From contig NW_025408673.1 of the NCBI RefSeq assembly GCF_020360975.1, positions 3,100,001-3,164,000 on the forward strand: a stretch of DNA of 64,000 nucleotides. Direction: 5' to 3'. The DNA comes from Hirsutella rhossiliensis (lineage: Eukaryota > Ascomycota > Sordariomycetes > Hypocreales > Ophiocordycipitaceae). The notes beneath the pieces were generated by a model. The model was not told the DNA's origin. It saw only the letters and a program-made list of their open reading frames with translations, and did no database searches. A program made the translations under genes and the position numbers. Of the stretch, positions 22,800 to 34,910 are shown one piece after another (positions within the stretch are counted from its first letter, which is position 1; every line of letters begins with the position of its first letter).

Positions 22800-23090
22800 C
22801 AACCTTGCGCATCAGTTCACCATCAATACCCGCCAATCCGCCTCGTCGAGCAACAGCCACAAGGCTGCCGGCGATAACATGTCCATGACGTCCCTCATGC
22901 AGCCGGACTACCCTTCTAGATTTGCTCCCTCGCCAGCACCAATGTCGCATCAACGGCCTTAATGCTAAAGCGATAGCCAGGACCCCTGCCTGTCCTCTTG
23001 TAGTCGCTAGCCACCGGAGTCTCGACTTGCAAACCCTCTTGGAAAGTTCTCGTGACCAACTCGCATCCTCCTCCTCAGGTCGACCCATAT
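22800..23090 (+). pseudogene. Degenerate extra fragment of a Helitron partner gene
   Basis: A plus-strand stretch reads AAGDNMSMTSLMQPDYPSRFA and then, one frame away, HQCRINGLNAKAIART. These align with the partner hallmarks GGDMSMMFFAQPDCPARFA and HRIRGLNAEAIARV. It lies about 0.75 kb before the better-preserved partner of copy B, so it is a second, older partner N-terminus. Nothing recognisable follows up to about 23600. Confidence 0.65.
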
Positions 23091-23643
23091 ATCCGACTTC
23101 ACCGTGTCCCAATAGTAGACTCGACACGGTCGGCACCCGCCTCGCTCAGCCGCACGCAATGCCCATCCAACTACCGACGACCGTCAAAAGGGAGTCCTGC
23201 AATACTACCATAACCTCTTTCCTTCACTCTCATTCGTTATTGCCCCTTTGCTATCTACTCCATGCAACGATGACACCGAAGGGGACTACTGGACTTTCTT
23301 TCTCCGCAGTCTTACCCACACTAACCTTACCGTTCGCCGACCTCCAACTTCTCGCAACATAGCCATCACCCCTACTCAACTTCCAACCCCCGGCTCCCTA
23401 CTTCACTCACGACCACAGAACCAGATGGTCGAGACTGCTCGAGAACCTCGCCAGCTCATTCCCGCATACCCCCGCTTCTGATCTATCACCTAGGTAGCAT
23501 TCACTGACTCTCAAGTCTCCCCGACCCGAGCCACGAGCCCTCTTTCGAGCAGCAAGAAAACCTGCTTTATAGGATGCCTACCTCTACTCTGCCTAACCCC
23601 TCCTTTACACTTCCACGGTGACCACATCTGCCATGTTCTCACG

Positions 23644-25231
23644 ATGTCGGCCTCCCAGCTCAACGTCGATACCTCGTCCTCCCCGCGGCAACCTCTTGAC
23701 AGCCAGAAAATGCTGGCGCCGACATGTCCATGATGGCCTTTGTCCAGCCCGGCTGCCCGTCTAGGTTCGCCTACCAGAATGAGCATCGTGTCAAAGGGCT
23801 CAACGCAGAAACCCTAGCGAGGGTCTTCCTTCCAACGCCCTCATGGCTGTCGACTCCAGAGTATGCAGCAATCCGGTCAGATCCTGACAATCCATCGACC
23901 TGCATCTTCTTGAGCCTTAATATTTCCATATACAACCAACAGATAATCCCCTCGGAATGGACCGAGCAGTGGTTCTTTATGGTCGGCCGTGTTCATCCCT
24001 TTGCCCTGACGTGGGAAATCGAGCGACGTGATAGCTTCGAGTCGGAGGATGACAACATTACAGAATACACCATCCCGGCTCTCATCGTCCGCGACCACAG
24101 CTACCAGCCGTAGGTGTATGCTCCAGACCTCCGTCACCACTACCATCTCTGACGATGGCCACAGAGTCATCCCTCGCACCCTCGGCTCGGCGGATGCCTT
24201 CCCAGCGATACAACCCATTGTCTCCTTCACGGGACCTGTCATCGGTTCCGGCCGCGACCTTCTGCATGGAAACTCGGCTGCGGCCCTTGACGACACCCAG
24301 CTGAGCTGTTGCGGCTTTGTCCAGCTCTCGACCTTTATCTGTCCTGGGATTCCGGGCAAACACCCTTCAAGGGCTTTCATCCCTTTCAACTTTTCGTCAT
24401 CTTCCCATTCACGCCAATCCTTGGACCTCCTATGCAAGAAGATGACCGAGAGGCGCGATAGCCAGTTCCAGCCGAACGCTCTCCTCACCTGCACGGGCAA
24501 AATCGCCGGCTTACTCGATCACCAGATCATGACACATGCCCCGGCCTTCGAGCAAGACTATATCTTCATCGTCGTCCCCGATACATGGACTTTCCTTGAC
24601 AGGGCCATGTCCAACCAGGCTTCTGCGACACAGCTACTGCCGACGACACCCAAGGGCTCAGTCGGCAACCCTCGGACTATAGCGATGCGTTGGCCAGGTT
24701 TACCTCTACCAAAAACGCAATGCCGCCCCAAGCGGCGCCTCCCCACGCCGCCTGCATCTAGGTCAGTCGATCCTTATGATGACATCAAAGCGGTCATTGC
24801 CCGATCCCGACCAAACCCCAACCAAGAGACCGCGACTTTCTCCAGAAATTTCCACCATAGTCGCCGCCTGTGATAGTCGAGGCCCCGCCAAATCCGACAC
24901 TTCCTCCTTCTGTCCCACGAAGACCCCGGAGACTCAGAGACGGACACCGAGCCAGTCAATCACCCAGCCACATCCGCCTCTGGCCCTATCAGACCTCCGG
25001 CGTCAATCTCTTCCCGACCGCACCGCGCCCGACATCCGCCCAAGAATATTCTGTAAAGCAACGAACGAAACAACACAACATGACAAGGAACATGTTTCAT
25101 CATCCTCAAACTCAAGTGCGAAAGGCCCTAATGGGATATTTCCTTCTCCTCTTGCTCTCCTTTTCACAAAGACAATCCAGTCAAAACTTCTCCAATATAC
25201 TCCTTATTCTGTTTATATCCACCACTTATAG
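23644..25231 (+). pseudogene. Helitron partner protein, copy B, frameshifted
   Basis: The start is ATG at 23644, with a one-base shift before MSMMAFVQPGCPSRFA (23724). Exon 1 runs to 24109. The intron is 24110-24164 (GTAGGT, CTGAC, CACAG), in the same place as in copies C and E; the join restores YQP|VIPRTLGS. Exon 2 holds PIVSFTGPVIGSG, LSCCGFVQLSTFICPGIP, LTCTGKIAGLLDHQIM and FIVVPDTWTFLD. There is one shift after PGIPGKHP and another near 24770. The C-terminal tail then continues as KRSLPDPDQTPTKRPRL (24790 on), a basic NLS-like motif, ending by 25231. The function is unknown; see copy E. Confidence 0.72.
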
Positions 25232-25543
25232 CACCTGTAAATCCTCAGAGCCTTCCACTCGCCCACACATGCATTACCCACCCACAACTCTCTTCACCCC
25301 TGCCGCCTCTCCACGCCCTTTGCGCCTTTGCAAAGCAAAATCTCCTTGCAGCGGCCTAGGCTGCCTCTCTGACGCTCTGTCTCGATTTCACTCACGATAA
25401 TGCTCTACGTCTCTCGCCGGATCTCCATCTCATATCTCATATCTCACTCTTCTTCCTGTCTTCCTCTCACTTCCCCTGTCTCCTATCTCCTGTCGCCAAC
25501 TCTCTCCTCTCCCCGACTTTCTCCTGTCGCCATCGCCAACTTT

Positions 25544-25615
25544 CGTTCCGAAAGGCCTCTTTGCGCGAGCCGCGGCTGGCGAGCCTTCCCCTCGTGATTC
25601 GTGCCTTGAGGAACG
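25544..25615 (+). repeat. Right end of Helitron B joined to left end of Helitron C
   Basis: The right end reads CGTTCCGAAAGGCCTCTTTGCGC (from 25544), then a hairpin GCGAGCC (25565-25571), GC, GGCTGGC (25574-25580). It is diverged from the GCAACCC/GGGTTGC hairpin of C to F but still pairs apart from one mismatch. Copy C begins at GCCTTGAGGAACGAAAAGG (25603 on). Confidence 0.72.
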
Positions 25616-25964
25616 AAAAGGCTCTTCTGGACGCGAAAAAAACCCCAAAAACCCCCAAACCTACTTTACCCTCGAAACCCTTGGCTTCTGATTGGAGAAC
25701 CCATCTTGGCTGCTGATTGGAGAGCTTTTAAATCCCGGCTTCCCTTTGGTCGCTTAATGATTACTTACCCTTTTCGTCCTAGCCCCTTTTGTTTCGCCTT
25801 CCGGCGCAGTTCGCCCTCTCCGGTCCTGCCAGCGACCTAACCTCGCGACTAGGACTCAGCTCCTCGTGAAACCGGTTTTTTGGCCTTTTCCGACCAAACC
25901 CCTCTCCCGCACCCCTGACACGAGCATGGTGCCGTCCAGCGCCCTGCGCCCGGCATCGCGATAG
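25616..25964 (+). promoter_or_regulatory. Promoter-like block at the left end of Helitron C
   Basis: ATTGG boxes at 25691-25695 and 25716-25720 are followed by TTTTAAAT at 25726-25733 and a CT-rich leader (ACCCTTTTCGTCCTAGCCCC). The arrangement is shared with B, E and F. No gene is seen. Confidence 0.45.
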
Positions 25965-28900
25965 CTACACGTCCAGGCCCGTGCCTTTAGAGTCCAGGGA
26001 ATCAACGTCTAGCCATCCCGAGGCCTCGCGGACAGTCTTGTCGCTCAGCTGGCCCAGCCTCGCTTCTGCGTCTGTCATCTCGTCTGGCACCTTGTTGCCC
26101 ACCAGGTCCCTCTCCCGCAATTTCGAGACCAGCATAATGCCGTCCAGCGTCGGGCAGCGAGACAGCTGCACGTACAGGCTGTACGGGTCGCACTGCGAGG
26201 ACACGGCGCGTCCGTCGATGTTTGACGTCCGCGTTCCCCGCAGCTCCAGAGCTACACGCTCGAGCGTCCTGCCCTGCACTTTATAGTCTGTGCACGCGAA
26301 GGCTGCCGTACAGGGCAGGCCCTTTCGGCTGACGTCGTTCTGCTGCCACGGCCTCTTTCGCTGGCACTGTATTTTGACCGTCATGGGCGTCAACAGGACC
26401 GTGCCTGGCGGCATCCCGACGAAGTGAACGTCGTTCGTCGTCTCCGACTCCAGCATTATCCCCGCCGGCGGCCCGAAATGGACCGTCGTGTCTGCCGTGA
26501 TACGATGCCCCGGGTACGACTTGTCGAGGACGACCTCCAGCGCCGTGTAGCCGGCGCCGTTCACCAGCTTTAGCCCCTGATGGGTGTTATGGTTCACGAC
26601 GACCGGCATCCCCGGCACGAACATGAAGACGGCCGGCACCGGGATCGCGCTGTCGTCGCCCTGGTTCAGCATCATGATGGCCTCTTCCTCCGTCGGCAGG
26701 GCCTCCTTCCACGTATGATCCGAGATGAAGATGCGCATCACTGACCGCTGCTGGGCCCGGAACGCCAAGCTGGCCTCCATGTTGAGGTTCCACCGGTTCC
26801 TGTTCAGCGGCGTCACCACGGTGATGCACGTCTCCCACGGATCCGCCTGCCTTCCCGGTAGCATCTTGAGTTGAGGAGGTCCAGATCCGAGCGGTCCTGC
26901 ACGCCCAGTCGAATCCGCCTTAGCAGCCTCTGCAATTCCGGATCTCCCGCGGCGCGCACCTGCTCGTCCAGCATGACCGTGGTCGTGAATCTCTTCCACA
27001 ACGCGTGCGCCTTGTCGTGCTGGTGCCGTGTCTCGGCCTTGAAGGAGCTGTCTACGTCCCACGAGACGGCGGTGCTGGGAGGAGGATCGAGCGTTCTTGG
27101 ACGGGGCGGAATTGGTGGAAGTCTCCGCAGAAGAGGACGATCGGAATACCTCCAAAATCCTGGTGCGACCCGCGCAGCCGGCAGAGCTGCTCGTTCACCG
27201 CGTGTAGCGTCCGCGCCCCGAGCATGCTCACCTCGTCGATGACGAGCACGTCCTTCTCCTGCCAGTCCATCCGGGATTGCCCGTCGACGAACCGCTCCGC
27301 CTGTTTCGGCAGTCGCACCCCGTCGAGATCCTTGGCCGCGTTTGCGGCTGCCGCGAGATCTTTCGAGAACCCGCAGGCGGAGTGGATCGTAATGCCGTTG
27401 ATCCGCGCTGCTGCCGTCCCCGACGTCGCCGTTATCATCAGACGATTCGATTGATCCTTGGACGCGAAGAGCTCGACGAGCGCCTCGATGACTCGTGACT
27501 TGCCCGTTCCGCCCTCTCCACCGACGAACTGGCACAGCTGGCGTACGTTGCTTTTCTCCCCGCGCCGTATCAGGTCAAGCTGGCGGCATATAATTAGGAA
27601 GGCGATCGCCTGCTTCTTGTTTAGCGTGAGCCGCGCTGCCAGGGCCTTGCCCGCCTCGAGGAAGGAGGTTGAGGCACCGAACCGGATCTCCATTCCCGCG
27701 CTGGCCCCCGCTACTCCTTCCTCGAGCTCCGCTGCCGTCATCTGGACGTCGTCATCCCCGAAACCCGTGAGCACGCCCCGCACCGCCGCGCGGCGACCAG
27801 TCACCGGTGCCGTGGACAGGCTTTGTATGCCCCGTATCATCTTCTCCTCTCCTGGATGCGCGGATTTGCTGCGACTTTATGGCCCTAACCTCACTTTGCG
27901 GCGGTATGGTGGCTCCGGAGAATGCCCGCCCGGGATGTTGATTCGTCTTGGGCCCCGTTCGGGTAGTATTGTGGCCTGGACCTCGGAAGAAGAGGACAGC
28001 GCCGATTGCTGAAATCGGCTGAGCTCCTGCATCATCGCCGTGAGCTCCGGCGAGCCGGCCGTGATTTGGTTCGGCCCGATCGAGCTTCTGACAACGTCGA
28101 TTAGGCGATTCGTGCTTCCGCACTGTCGGCCTGGTATCCCGATCCGCTCGACACCCACCTCCCGGTCCCGTCCTCGTCCGGACGTACTGCCGTGGGGTCG
28201 CCGTCACCGGACGAGGCCGCCCACTGCCGTGCGTCCCGCTTTGCATCTTCGGCCGACCGTCGCAGCAACTGCACGTTATCGACGAAACATGATATCCTCG
28301 GGGCCAGGGCTGCTCGTTGCCGCCCCATATGCAGTTGATGTCGCCCTTTCTTCGTCTAAGAAAGACTCACGGCACGAACAGCGCAAGATGCTGCACAGCC
28401 GCTCTTCGCCATGGAAATTAGCCTTCTCGACCCGGCGCCTCCGGCCCGTCGACGACAAACGCACCTTCGGTAGCACGACCCTTCGTCGTCTTCGTCGAAA
28501 TCCTTGCTCAAATACCCGTCGAGGCAGACCGTGGCCTGCTTGCCCGGTCGCCTGAGCACCTGCGCCCAACGGCCTCCCGGAGCCCAGCCGCTCTCGAACG
28601 GGACCTCCCCCCAGCCGGCGGGCCCCTCGTCCCTTTCGTTGCGCTTCAGCCTGACCAGCGAAACGTAGTCGTAGAGACACAGCCCTCGAAGGACGTCTCC
28701 CCGATGACGGTATGCCTCGACACGGCAAATCCTCTGGCCTGCTTCTTCGACGAGTATTGACTCGTCCACAGAGCCATCTGCAACGGCTGCGCCGCTTTCG
28801 TCGAAGGTGCGGCCATTGTCGGAAGACTTGCCAGTAGAGCAACGATACGTTCAGGAACGCCCAAGCACTGCCATTCGTCAGTTCAGTCGCGCATCCCAGG

Positions 28901-31900
28901 AGGTCCGCGACGACCTCGACCTGCGATAACGGCCTCTCCGTAAACACGCGATTCGCCACCTTCATCAGGAACTGCCGTGTCTTATTCTGCCTGCCATCGT
29001 CACCGGCACCACTGTCTCCACGAACCTCCGCGCCGTCGGCCATTCCGTCACCTGCCCTGGGAGGCAAGAGATCCGCGGCGGCGGCGACGCGCTTCCATAC
29101 AGGGTCCTCCACCTTGGTCGCATAGTTTGTGACGTAAAAGATGAGGGCCATCGTCTTACGCTGTGTGACGATGAAAGATATGTCATGGTTGTGGCGAAGC
29201 CCCACGGCAATGGCCTTGTTCCACCGATTCACCATGCTGTGCGACCTCCGAATCCGCAGCACGCCGTCTCCCGTGAAGGCCGTCTCGTCGACCAGTCCCC
29301 ACGGCGCCTTGAAACGACATAAATCGCCCTTGCGCCCCCCTTTGCCCAGCGAGTACTTGACGCAGGTCGGGCTGTGGGTATGGATCTGCGTCGCGCCGGC
29401 ACAGAAGTTCGCTTCCTCGTCGAACGAGGCTGAAAATTGCCGTTCGTCGCCCAGAAATTGCGATATATCTGACGTCACCGATCGCTCGGCCTGCATTGCG
29501 CAGAAGCCTTCCTGGTCCAGATCCTGTCTTGTTCGTCAGCTTTCTCGGCTTTGACAGACGGAGGACGCAGGTCAACACGCCGGCCCCGCTCATACCTCGG
29601 AAAAGACACTGTCGACGTATCTGACGATGCGTTCTCGGTATGCCGCTTGATCCTCGCCGTCGATATCGGCAAGCATCGAGCTTAGATGCACGTTGCCCTG
29701 CAGCCAGAGCAGTCCGTGAACATGGAGCGCTCCACGCTCGTTGGTCTCGACGGCACCGTAATAGTGGCTGATGCGCCCGAACACCGACTCCTCGCCCACT
29801 CTCACGTAATGTTCGAAGAACAACGTCATTTCTCGGTGGAAGAATTCGGCCGAGCTTAACGGGTCCGAGATGGCCAGCCGCGCACGTTTGAACGCCTTGT
29901 CGAGGCCTTGCAGGAATGCCTCGGCCGCTGCGGGATCACGTGTGCGGTATGCCGCCAGTCTCAGCTTCACCGGGTTCGTGATGTCGTTCGGGTTGAGCGT
30001 GAACCAGATTGCAGGCACGCCACGACATAAGATGAGTGACTGGATCTTGCGCCGCATGCTCAGACGGAGCTCCCTCGACATGGGCTGCCGATAGCCGTAC
30101 AGCGAAAGGCATCTTAGAAGCTCCTTGACGCCATCGTCGGTAGTCTTGCCCGACGTCTCCAGCTCCGCCCTGGCGGCCGCTAACCTATCCGCTGTCAGCG
30201 ACCGTACGATGCGCTCCACCTCGGCGAAGTTCTTCCGCGTCGCGCTGAGCATGCTGACCCGACGATTCTTCGACCGCACATCCATATTGAAAACGAGAAA
30301 CGAGAAGATGGTATGCGTCGCGAATCGGCCACCATGGCGCCGCAGCACAATGCCGGCCCAGGTCCGAAGGCTTATGTTCCGAGACGACAGAAGATCTCGC
30401 GCCGCCGTCTCTTCTCCAGCAGCCGTACCCCGCCAATTGACCGGCCCTCGGGTCCTAAGATGACTTCCTCCGCGAGCCGTGGTCCTCCAAATCCGAACGG
30501 CAGTAGGGTGGGAAAGGTCTTGGCGAAGAACGAGGCGTCGAGCGAGTCGGCGAATTCGTCTCCGCGACAAACGTGGATGTATGGCTCGCGGACATCCGTG
30601 CCTTCTTGACCCGCCTCCGCCGACCTTATCCATGCCCTCGGCCCTTGCGGTCGTTCTCGGCCCCATCGCCACCCACGGCATTGCACGCAAAGCGGAGCTT
30701 CTCTGCGTCCGACACTTCCGGCGGTCCGTCCAATGCAAACATGCCGGAAGAGGTGATCTCGTTGATCGTTTTGGCTCTGTCATCGGGCTCAGCATCGTCA
30801 GTCCCGTCCGCTCCACTCCTCGGATTCTCGACTCCCCTGTCCAATACGTCTTGTCCTTGGAGGAGCTGGGCGAGGACTCCTTCGATCTCCGCCGGACTAT
30901 CGTCGTCCATGGCCCGCTCTGCGGGCGGCACGACCTGCGCCGTTCGCGTCTTCTCCCACGCAGACGGCTCGTTCCGCTCCATGCGGTCGTAGACCACCCG
31001 CGGCACACCGTGTGATGGTGTTCCCAGCTATCCATTTCCGCCCTATCAATCTCAATATCGGCGTAATGGGGGTTATTCTTCTTCAACCAGATAAGCGCTC
31101 TCTCGACGACTTGACGCCTCACCGACAAGAGACCCGATAAGTCGCACGGTGCTGGCTTCTCCGCGCCCTGCCACGAGACGTGGATCTCGTCCATTGTTTG
31201 CCAGAGCGGGTGCGGGAGCACCCTTCTCGCCAGCTCCTGCACGTTGTTTGGAAACACCGTGATGTGGCCCTTGACATGTCTCGGATACCTCACTGCCTGC
31301 GTCTGCCCGCCCGGAATGTTATACCTCGTCACAAAGCCGTAACACGAGTTCAACGAGATGAGCTTCTCTTCGACCGGCGTCAGCCCCTTCAGCTCGTCGG
31401 GGAACATGTGCTCGCATCCGAGGCGACTGTGAAGGTGGACCGCCGACGACAGGCTCCCGCGCCCCAAGCATCGGGCACACTCCACACAAACCGAGACGGG
31501 CTCACCCCGGAAAGCAGCTTCGGCACGCAAATGGTGAGCGCTCACCCCGAGGAACGGGACTTGATAGCCACTGATCCCACGGAATCTCCTCAACTCCTTC
31601 CTTGTACGCTTGCGGTAACACAGCCTGCAGGTCATTATCGGCAAGGTGCTCACATCGTGGAACGCCCGATAAAACTTTCGCACCGTCGATACCTTCCTCT
31701 CATGCGGTATTGGTGTGCACCAGGTTTGCTCCTTAGACAGCCTTTCCTTCGCGACGAATTCCCTTCGAGGTAAAGCAAGACACTGGCCAAATCCTCTGCC
31801 TGCAGCTCACTCCTCCTCTGCCTCGGATGGCTTCCTCGAGTACGTTTCGTCGGGGTCTGGTCTCGGTCACGCTGGCGGTTCCTCTTTCTCTGTTCTACGG

Positions 31901-32691
31901 CCTGCGAGGATCTTTCCGCTGCCTCGTCTCGCCACGGCCGATCTTGTTCTCCCGCCGCCGCCTGGCGTGATGGCCGTGGTGGCAACCATCCGGATGACTG
32001 CGTATCTCCTGCCCTGCCTTGCATCTCTCTGGGTTGGGTTGGCTGAACGAGGGGCTCCCTGACGACTCCAGACGACATCGTGACAGCGGTTGCCGGCCAA
32101 TCCTGTCCCGCCTGGCATCCGGATGACTGTATATCTCCCGCTCTATCTTCTATTGCTCTAGGTTGGATTGGCCGAATGAGGCGCTCCCTGACGGCTGTAG
32201 ACGAAATCCCGACACTGTTTGCCGGCCGACCCTGTCCTTTCTGGCGTGATGGCGGCGGTGGCCACCGTCCGGATGACTGCGTATCTCCTGCGCCATCATC
32301 CATCTCTTGAGGTCGGATTGGCCGAACCAGAAGCTCCCTGACGACTCTAGGCGAGTTCCCGACAGGGCTTGCCGGCCGATCCTGTCCTCCTGGGGTGTCC
32401 CTCGGAGCCCATTGGCCCTGTCCGCGCACCACGGCTTCGCCTTCCAGACGTGCCCCTCTGGACGCCCTCCACGAGCCCTCCCTTCGAGGAGGAACTATCG
32501 ACGTTAGTCGTCCTTTTCCGCGGCCAGCCGCCTCGCCGACTTCCCTTGGGCAACGCTCTTTTGAGTGCCTCTGCCTGCTCTCTTCGTGAGGCATCGTCGG
32601 CCGCCGCGGCCGGCTTGGCCTCAATAGGCCGGAACCTGGGTGCCGCGTTTCGACTTTTGTGGCCCGACGCCCGCTTCGGCCCTTCGTCCAT
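25965..32691 (-). pseudogene. Helitron Rep-helicase (RepHel), copy C, best preserved
   Basis: The start is ATG at 32691 (MDEGPKRASGHKSRN). N-terminal modules include FRPIEAK...EQAEALKRALPKG and three VRPIRPQEMDDGAGD-type repeats (about 32360-31960). A 697-codon open stretch (31683-29590) holds the Cys-rich part (CRLCYRKR, CVECARC), the DUF6570-like region and Helitron_like_N up to the HUH motif HVH at 29716-29724. About 500 bases in its middle are read in a shifted frame between two compensating indels (real frame there: ERMERNEPSAWEKTRTAQ-like). Intron 1 is 29595-29524. The tyrosines of YVTNYATK are at 29134-29136 and 29122-29124. Intron 2 starts near 28435. Walker A is at about 27496-27522. 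The helicase runs cleanly from 27840 to about 27060 and, after frame changes near 27080-26850, from there to the stop at 25965. It should have HUH nuclease and 5'-3' helicase activity if repaired. Confidence 0.9.
31960..32370 (-). repeat. N-terminal RPIQ-module tandem repeats in RepHel C
   Basis: Three modules of roughly 40 codons read LLVRPIRPQEMDDGAGDTQS, RLIRPIQPRAIEDRAGDIQS and PLVQPTQPREMQGRAGDTQS. Each is followed by a Pro/Arg-rich stretch and a V(G/T)(I/M)S(S) block. They match 2559-2760 in copy A. The repeats are in frame with each other. Confidence 0.8.
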
Positions 32692-33314
32692 TGCGATCGG
32701 TCTCGCCGCCGCGATACTTCGTCGCAGCAGCGGCCGCTGCTGCTGTCCCCGTTTCGCACTCTCCTGCCACCGATCTTACCTCGCGGCTACGATTCTCCCC
32801 ATGCTGGTGCTGTCTTATCGGCAAGGCTCCGCAAACGAACGATAGATTAGGAAGCCTTCGCCCGGGATATACCCGAGATTGTCTCGCTTCCTGGCAATGG
32901 CGTTCCGCCGCGTTGGCATTCTTCTTGCTAACGGTTATATCCTTCCTTGTTAATATCCCTTTCTGCATTAGACCTCTCTCTCTCGGACCTGCCGGGCTTC
33001 CTTTGTACCTATCGACAGGCCTATCTGCCGACAGCCCTAGTTTTCGCCATCCTATGCCGGTAGCCCTGCCGGACACTTTAATCCGCGTCGCCCTTGCTGC
33101 CCGATCAGTACCCAGCTCCGCAACACCACGACGCATCTCTTTGACGTCTGCTTACTTACAGCGGCAAGGCTCCTCGCTCTTCCCGGCGAATCCATACCAC
33201 TATTGATCTACTATAAGTGCGTCTACGCTCGACTTCTTCCCTACTCCTTTCTTGACGCTGAGAACCCGTCCTTTTAGTGCGTGCAAGTGGCCTATCGACC
33301 TGCGCAGATGCACT
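32692..33314. promoter_or_regulatory. Divergent intergenic region of copy C
   Basis: 623 bases lie between the RepHel start (32691, minus) and the partner start (33315, plus). The two genes must share or abut promoters here. I see no conserved gene. The sequence is not obviously similar to the longer D, E and F spacers. Confidence 0.5.
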
Positions 33315-34748
33315 ATGTCTTCCTCTCTACTTCGTACCGATATGCCCGCACCGCACCTTCGAAAGCCGCTCGATAGCCAAAGGGCGCTGGCGGTGAGATG
33401 TCTATGATGTCTTTTGTCCAGCCGGACTGTCCTGCTAGATTTTCCCACCAGGACGACCACCGCATCAGGGGTCTTAACGCCGAGGCCATGGCCCGCGTCT
33501 TCCTGCCTCCTCCCGCCTGGCTGCTCGCGACGGAATATGCGCCCTCCGATCGGATGCCGATGATTCCCGACATCCGTCTTTTTAGCCTCAACCTCTCCAT
33601 CTACGGCCAGCCTATTGATCCTCCGACTGGACCGAAGAGTGGTTTTTCACGCATGCCCGCGTCCACCCCTACGCGCTCGCATGGGAGGTTGAGCAACGCG
33701 ACGGCCTCGAGTCTGACACGGGCCGCACCTTTCTATACGATGCCCGCCCTTGTCGTCCGCGATCAGGGCTACCAGCCGTAAGCCGTGCCCTGACCCTTCG
33801 CGAGTGCCGACGAAACGGTATATGGCTAAGATGGGCTTGAAGTGTTCTCCTAGGCTCTTTGCCTCCATGGGCGACTTCCCCTGCATCCCGCCTATTGTTT
33901 CCTTTACCGGCCTTATCGTCGGCACCGGCCACTCCTCGCTGCGGCGGGACCTACTGCCCGGTCTAGGCGCCGCCCAACTTAACTGTTGCGGATTTGTCCG
34001 CCTTTCTACCTATGTCGCTCCTGGGATGCCTAATAAGGTCCCCTTCAAGGGCTTCCACCCGTTCCAGGTCTTCGTTATCTTCCCTGTTCGCGCTAACCCC
34101 TGGGCCATCTTGTGTAGGAAGATGGCCGAGAGGCAGGACTCTCAATTTCAGCCTAACGTCCCCTTTACCTGCACAGGCAAGGTCGCTGGCCTGCTCCGTC
34201 ATGATGTCATGCTCTACCCCCCGGGCTCGGACCGGGACAACGTCTTTATCGTCGTCCCGGATTCCTGGACTTTCTCGACAAGGCCGCCGCCGCCGTCACC
34301 ACGATGGCACCGCTTCTCTACGCCACAGAGGCAACAAGCTTCCTCCGCTTCCGCGGCCTTCCGGGACGTGCGCGCTGCCTCTTTGTCTTTGATCACCCCT
34401 GGCACCCTCCCGCTCAGTCCTCCACCCTTGGCTTCGGCTTCGCCCTCGACCGGCCACCTTACGCCGCCCGGGAAACGATATTGCCCTGAGCCTGCCGATA
34501 CGCCGACGAAGCGACCGTGTCTGCTGCATAAGGCCCCGGTGATCTCGTCTTCCCCTAAGCCCGCCTCCTCTGCTACCCACTCGTTCTCTGTTTCGGCTGC
34601 CTCCGCCGCTCATGAGCCGGACAACCCTAAGCCGGGTCCTGACTTACGGGACTCTTCCCTCGATTCCATTGTCGCCCATGGCTTGGGCTCGCCGGCCCGT
34701 CCGCTTCGAAACCGCCACCTATCTAAGAAAGCTACGGAAATGGAATAG
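33315..34748 (+). pseudogene. Helitron partner protein, copy C, lightly damaged
   Basis: ATG at 33315 gives MSSSLLRTDMPAPHLRKPLD; a one-base shift precedes MSMMSFVQPDCPARFSHQ (33402). Exon 1 has LFSLNLSIYGQP and, after two indels near 33620-33720, MPALVVRDQGYQP. The intron is 33778-33842 (GTAAGC...GAAG). Exon 2 is open from about 33850 to 34263: FASMGDFPCIPPIVSFTG, LNCCGFVRLSTYVAPGMP, FKGFHPFQVFVIFP, CRKMAERQDSQFQPNVPF, TCTGKVAGLLRHDVM, FIVVPDSWTF. The Ser/Pro-rich tail has KRYCPEPADTPTKRPCLL, an NLS-like segment, and ends at 34748. It is conserved in every copy of the family and divergent from RepHel. An accessory role in transposition is inferred; no named family is recognised. Confidence 0.78.
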
Positions 34749-34866
34749 CGTACGCTGCTATAACTCCTTAAATGGGAAGTGTTTTTCGTCCAGCCTGGCT
34801 GCCCCTTGGTCGTCGTTACCTTTCTGCCTCTGTACATCTGTCTGCCCCTTGTCTAGACGTTTTTTT

Positions 34867-34910
34867 CGTTCCTCAAGGCTCTTTGCGCAACCCTGTTGGG
34901 TTGCCTCTCC
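34867..34910 (+). repeat. Right (hairpin) end of Helitron C
   Basis: CGTTCCTCAAGGC (34867-34879) then CTCTTTGC, then a perfect 7-bp hairpin GCAACCC (34887-34893), loop TGTT, GGGTTGC (34898-34904), then CTCTCC. The order motif, hairpin, end is shared with D, E and F. Confidence 0.85.

Larger units (their letters stand above)
14781..25600 (-). mobile_element. Helitron copy B
   Basis: The left end is GCCTTGAGGAACG at 14781-14808 (two copies). The right end is a diverged form of the hairpin terminus at 25544-25590, next to copy C. It holds RepHel on the minus strand (15240-22384) and the partner on the plus strand (23644-25231), plus a degenerate extra partner fragment near 22.9 kb. Confidence 0.85.
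25603..34910 (-). mobile_element. Helitron copy C
   Basis: It runs from GCCTTGAGGAACGAAAAGG at 25603 to the hairpin terminus at 34867-34910. RepHel is on the minus strand (25965-32691) and the partner on the plus strand (33315-34748). It carries no passenger gene and is the most compact and least damaged copy, at about 9.3 kb. Confidence 0.88.
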
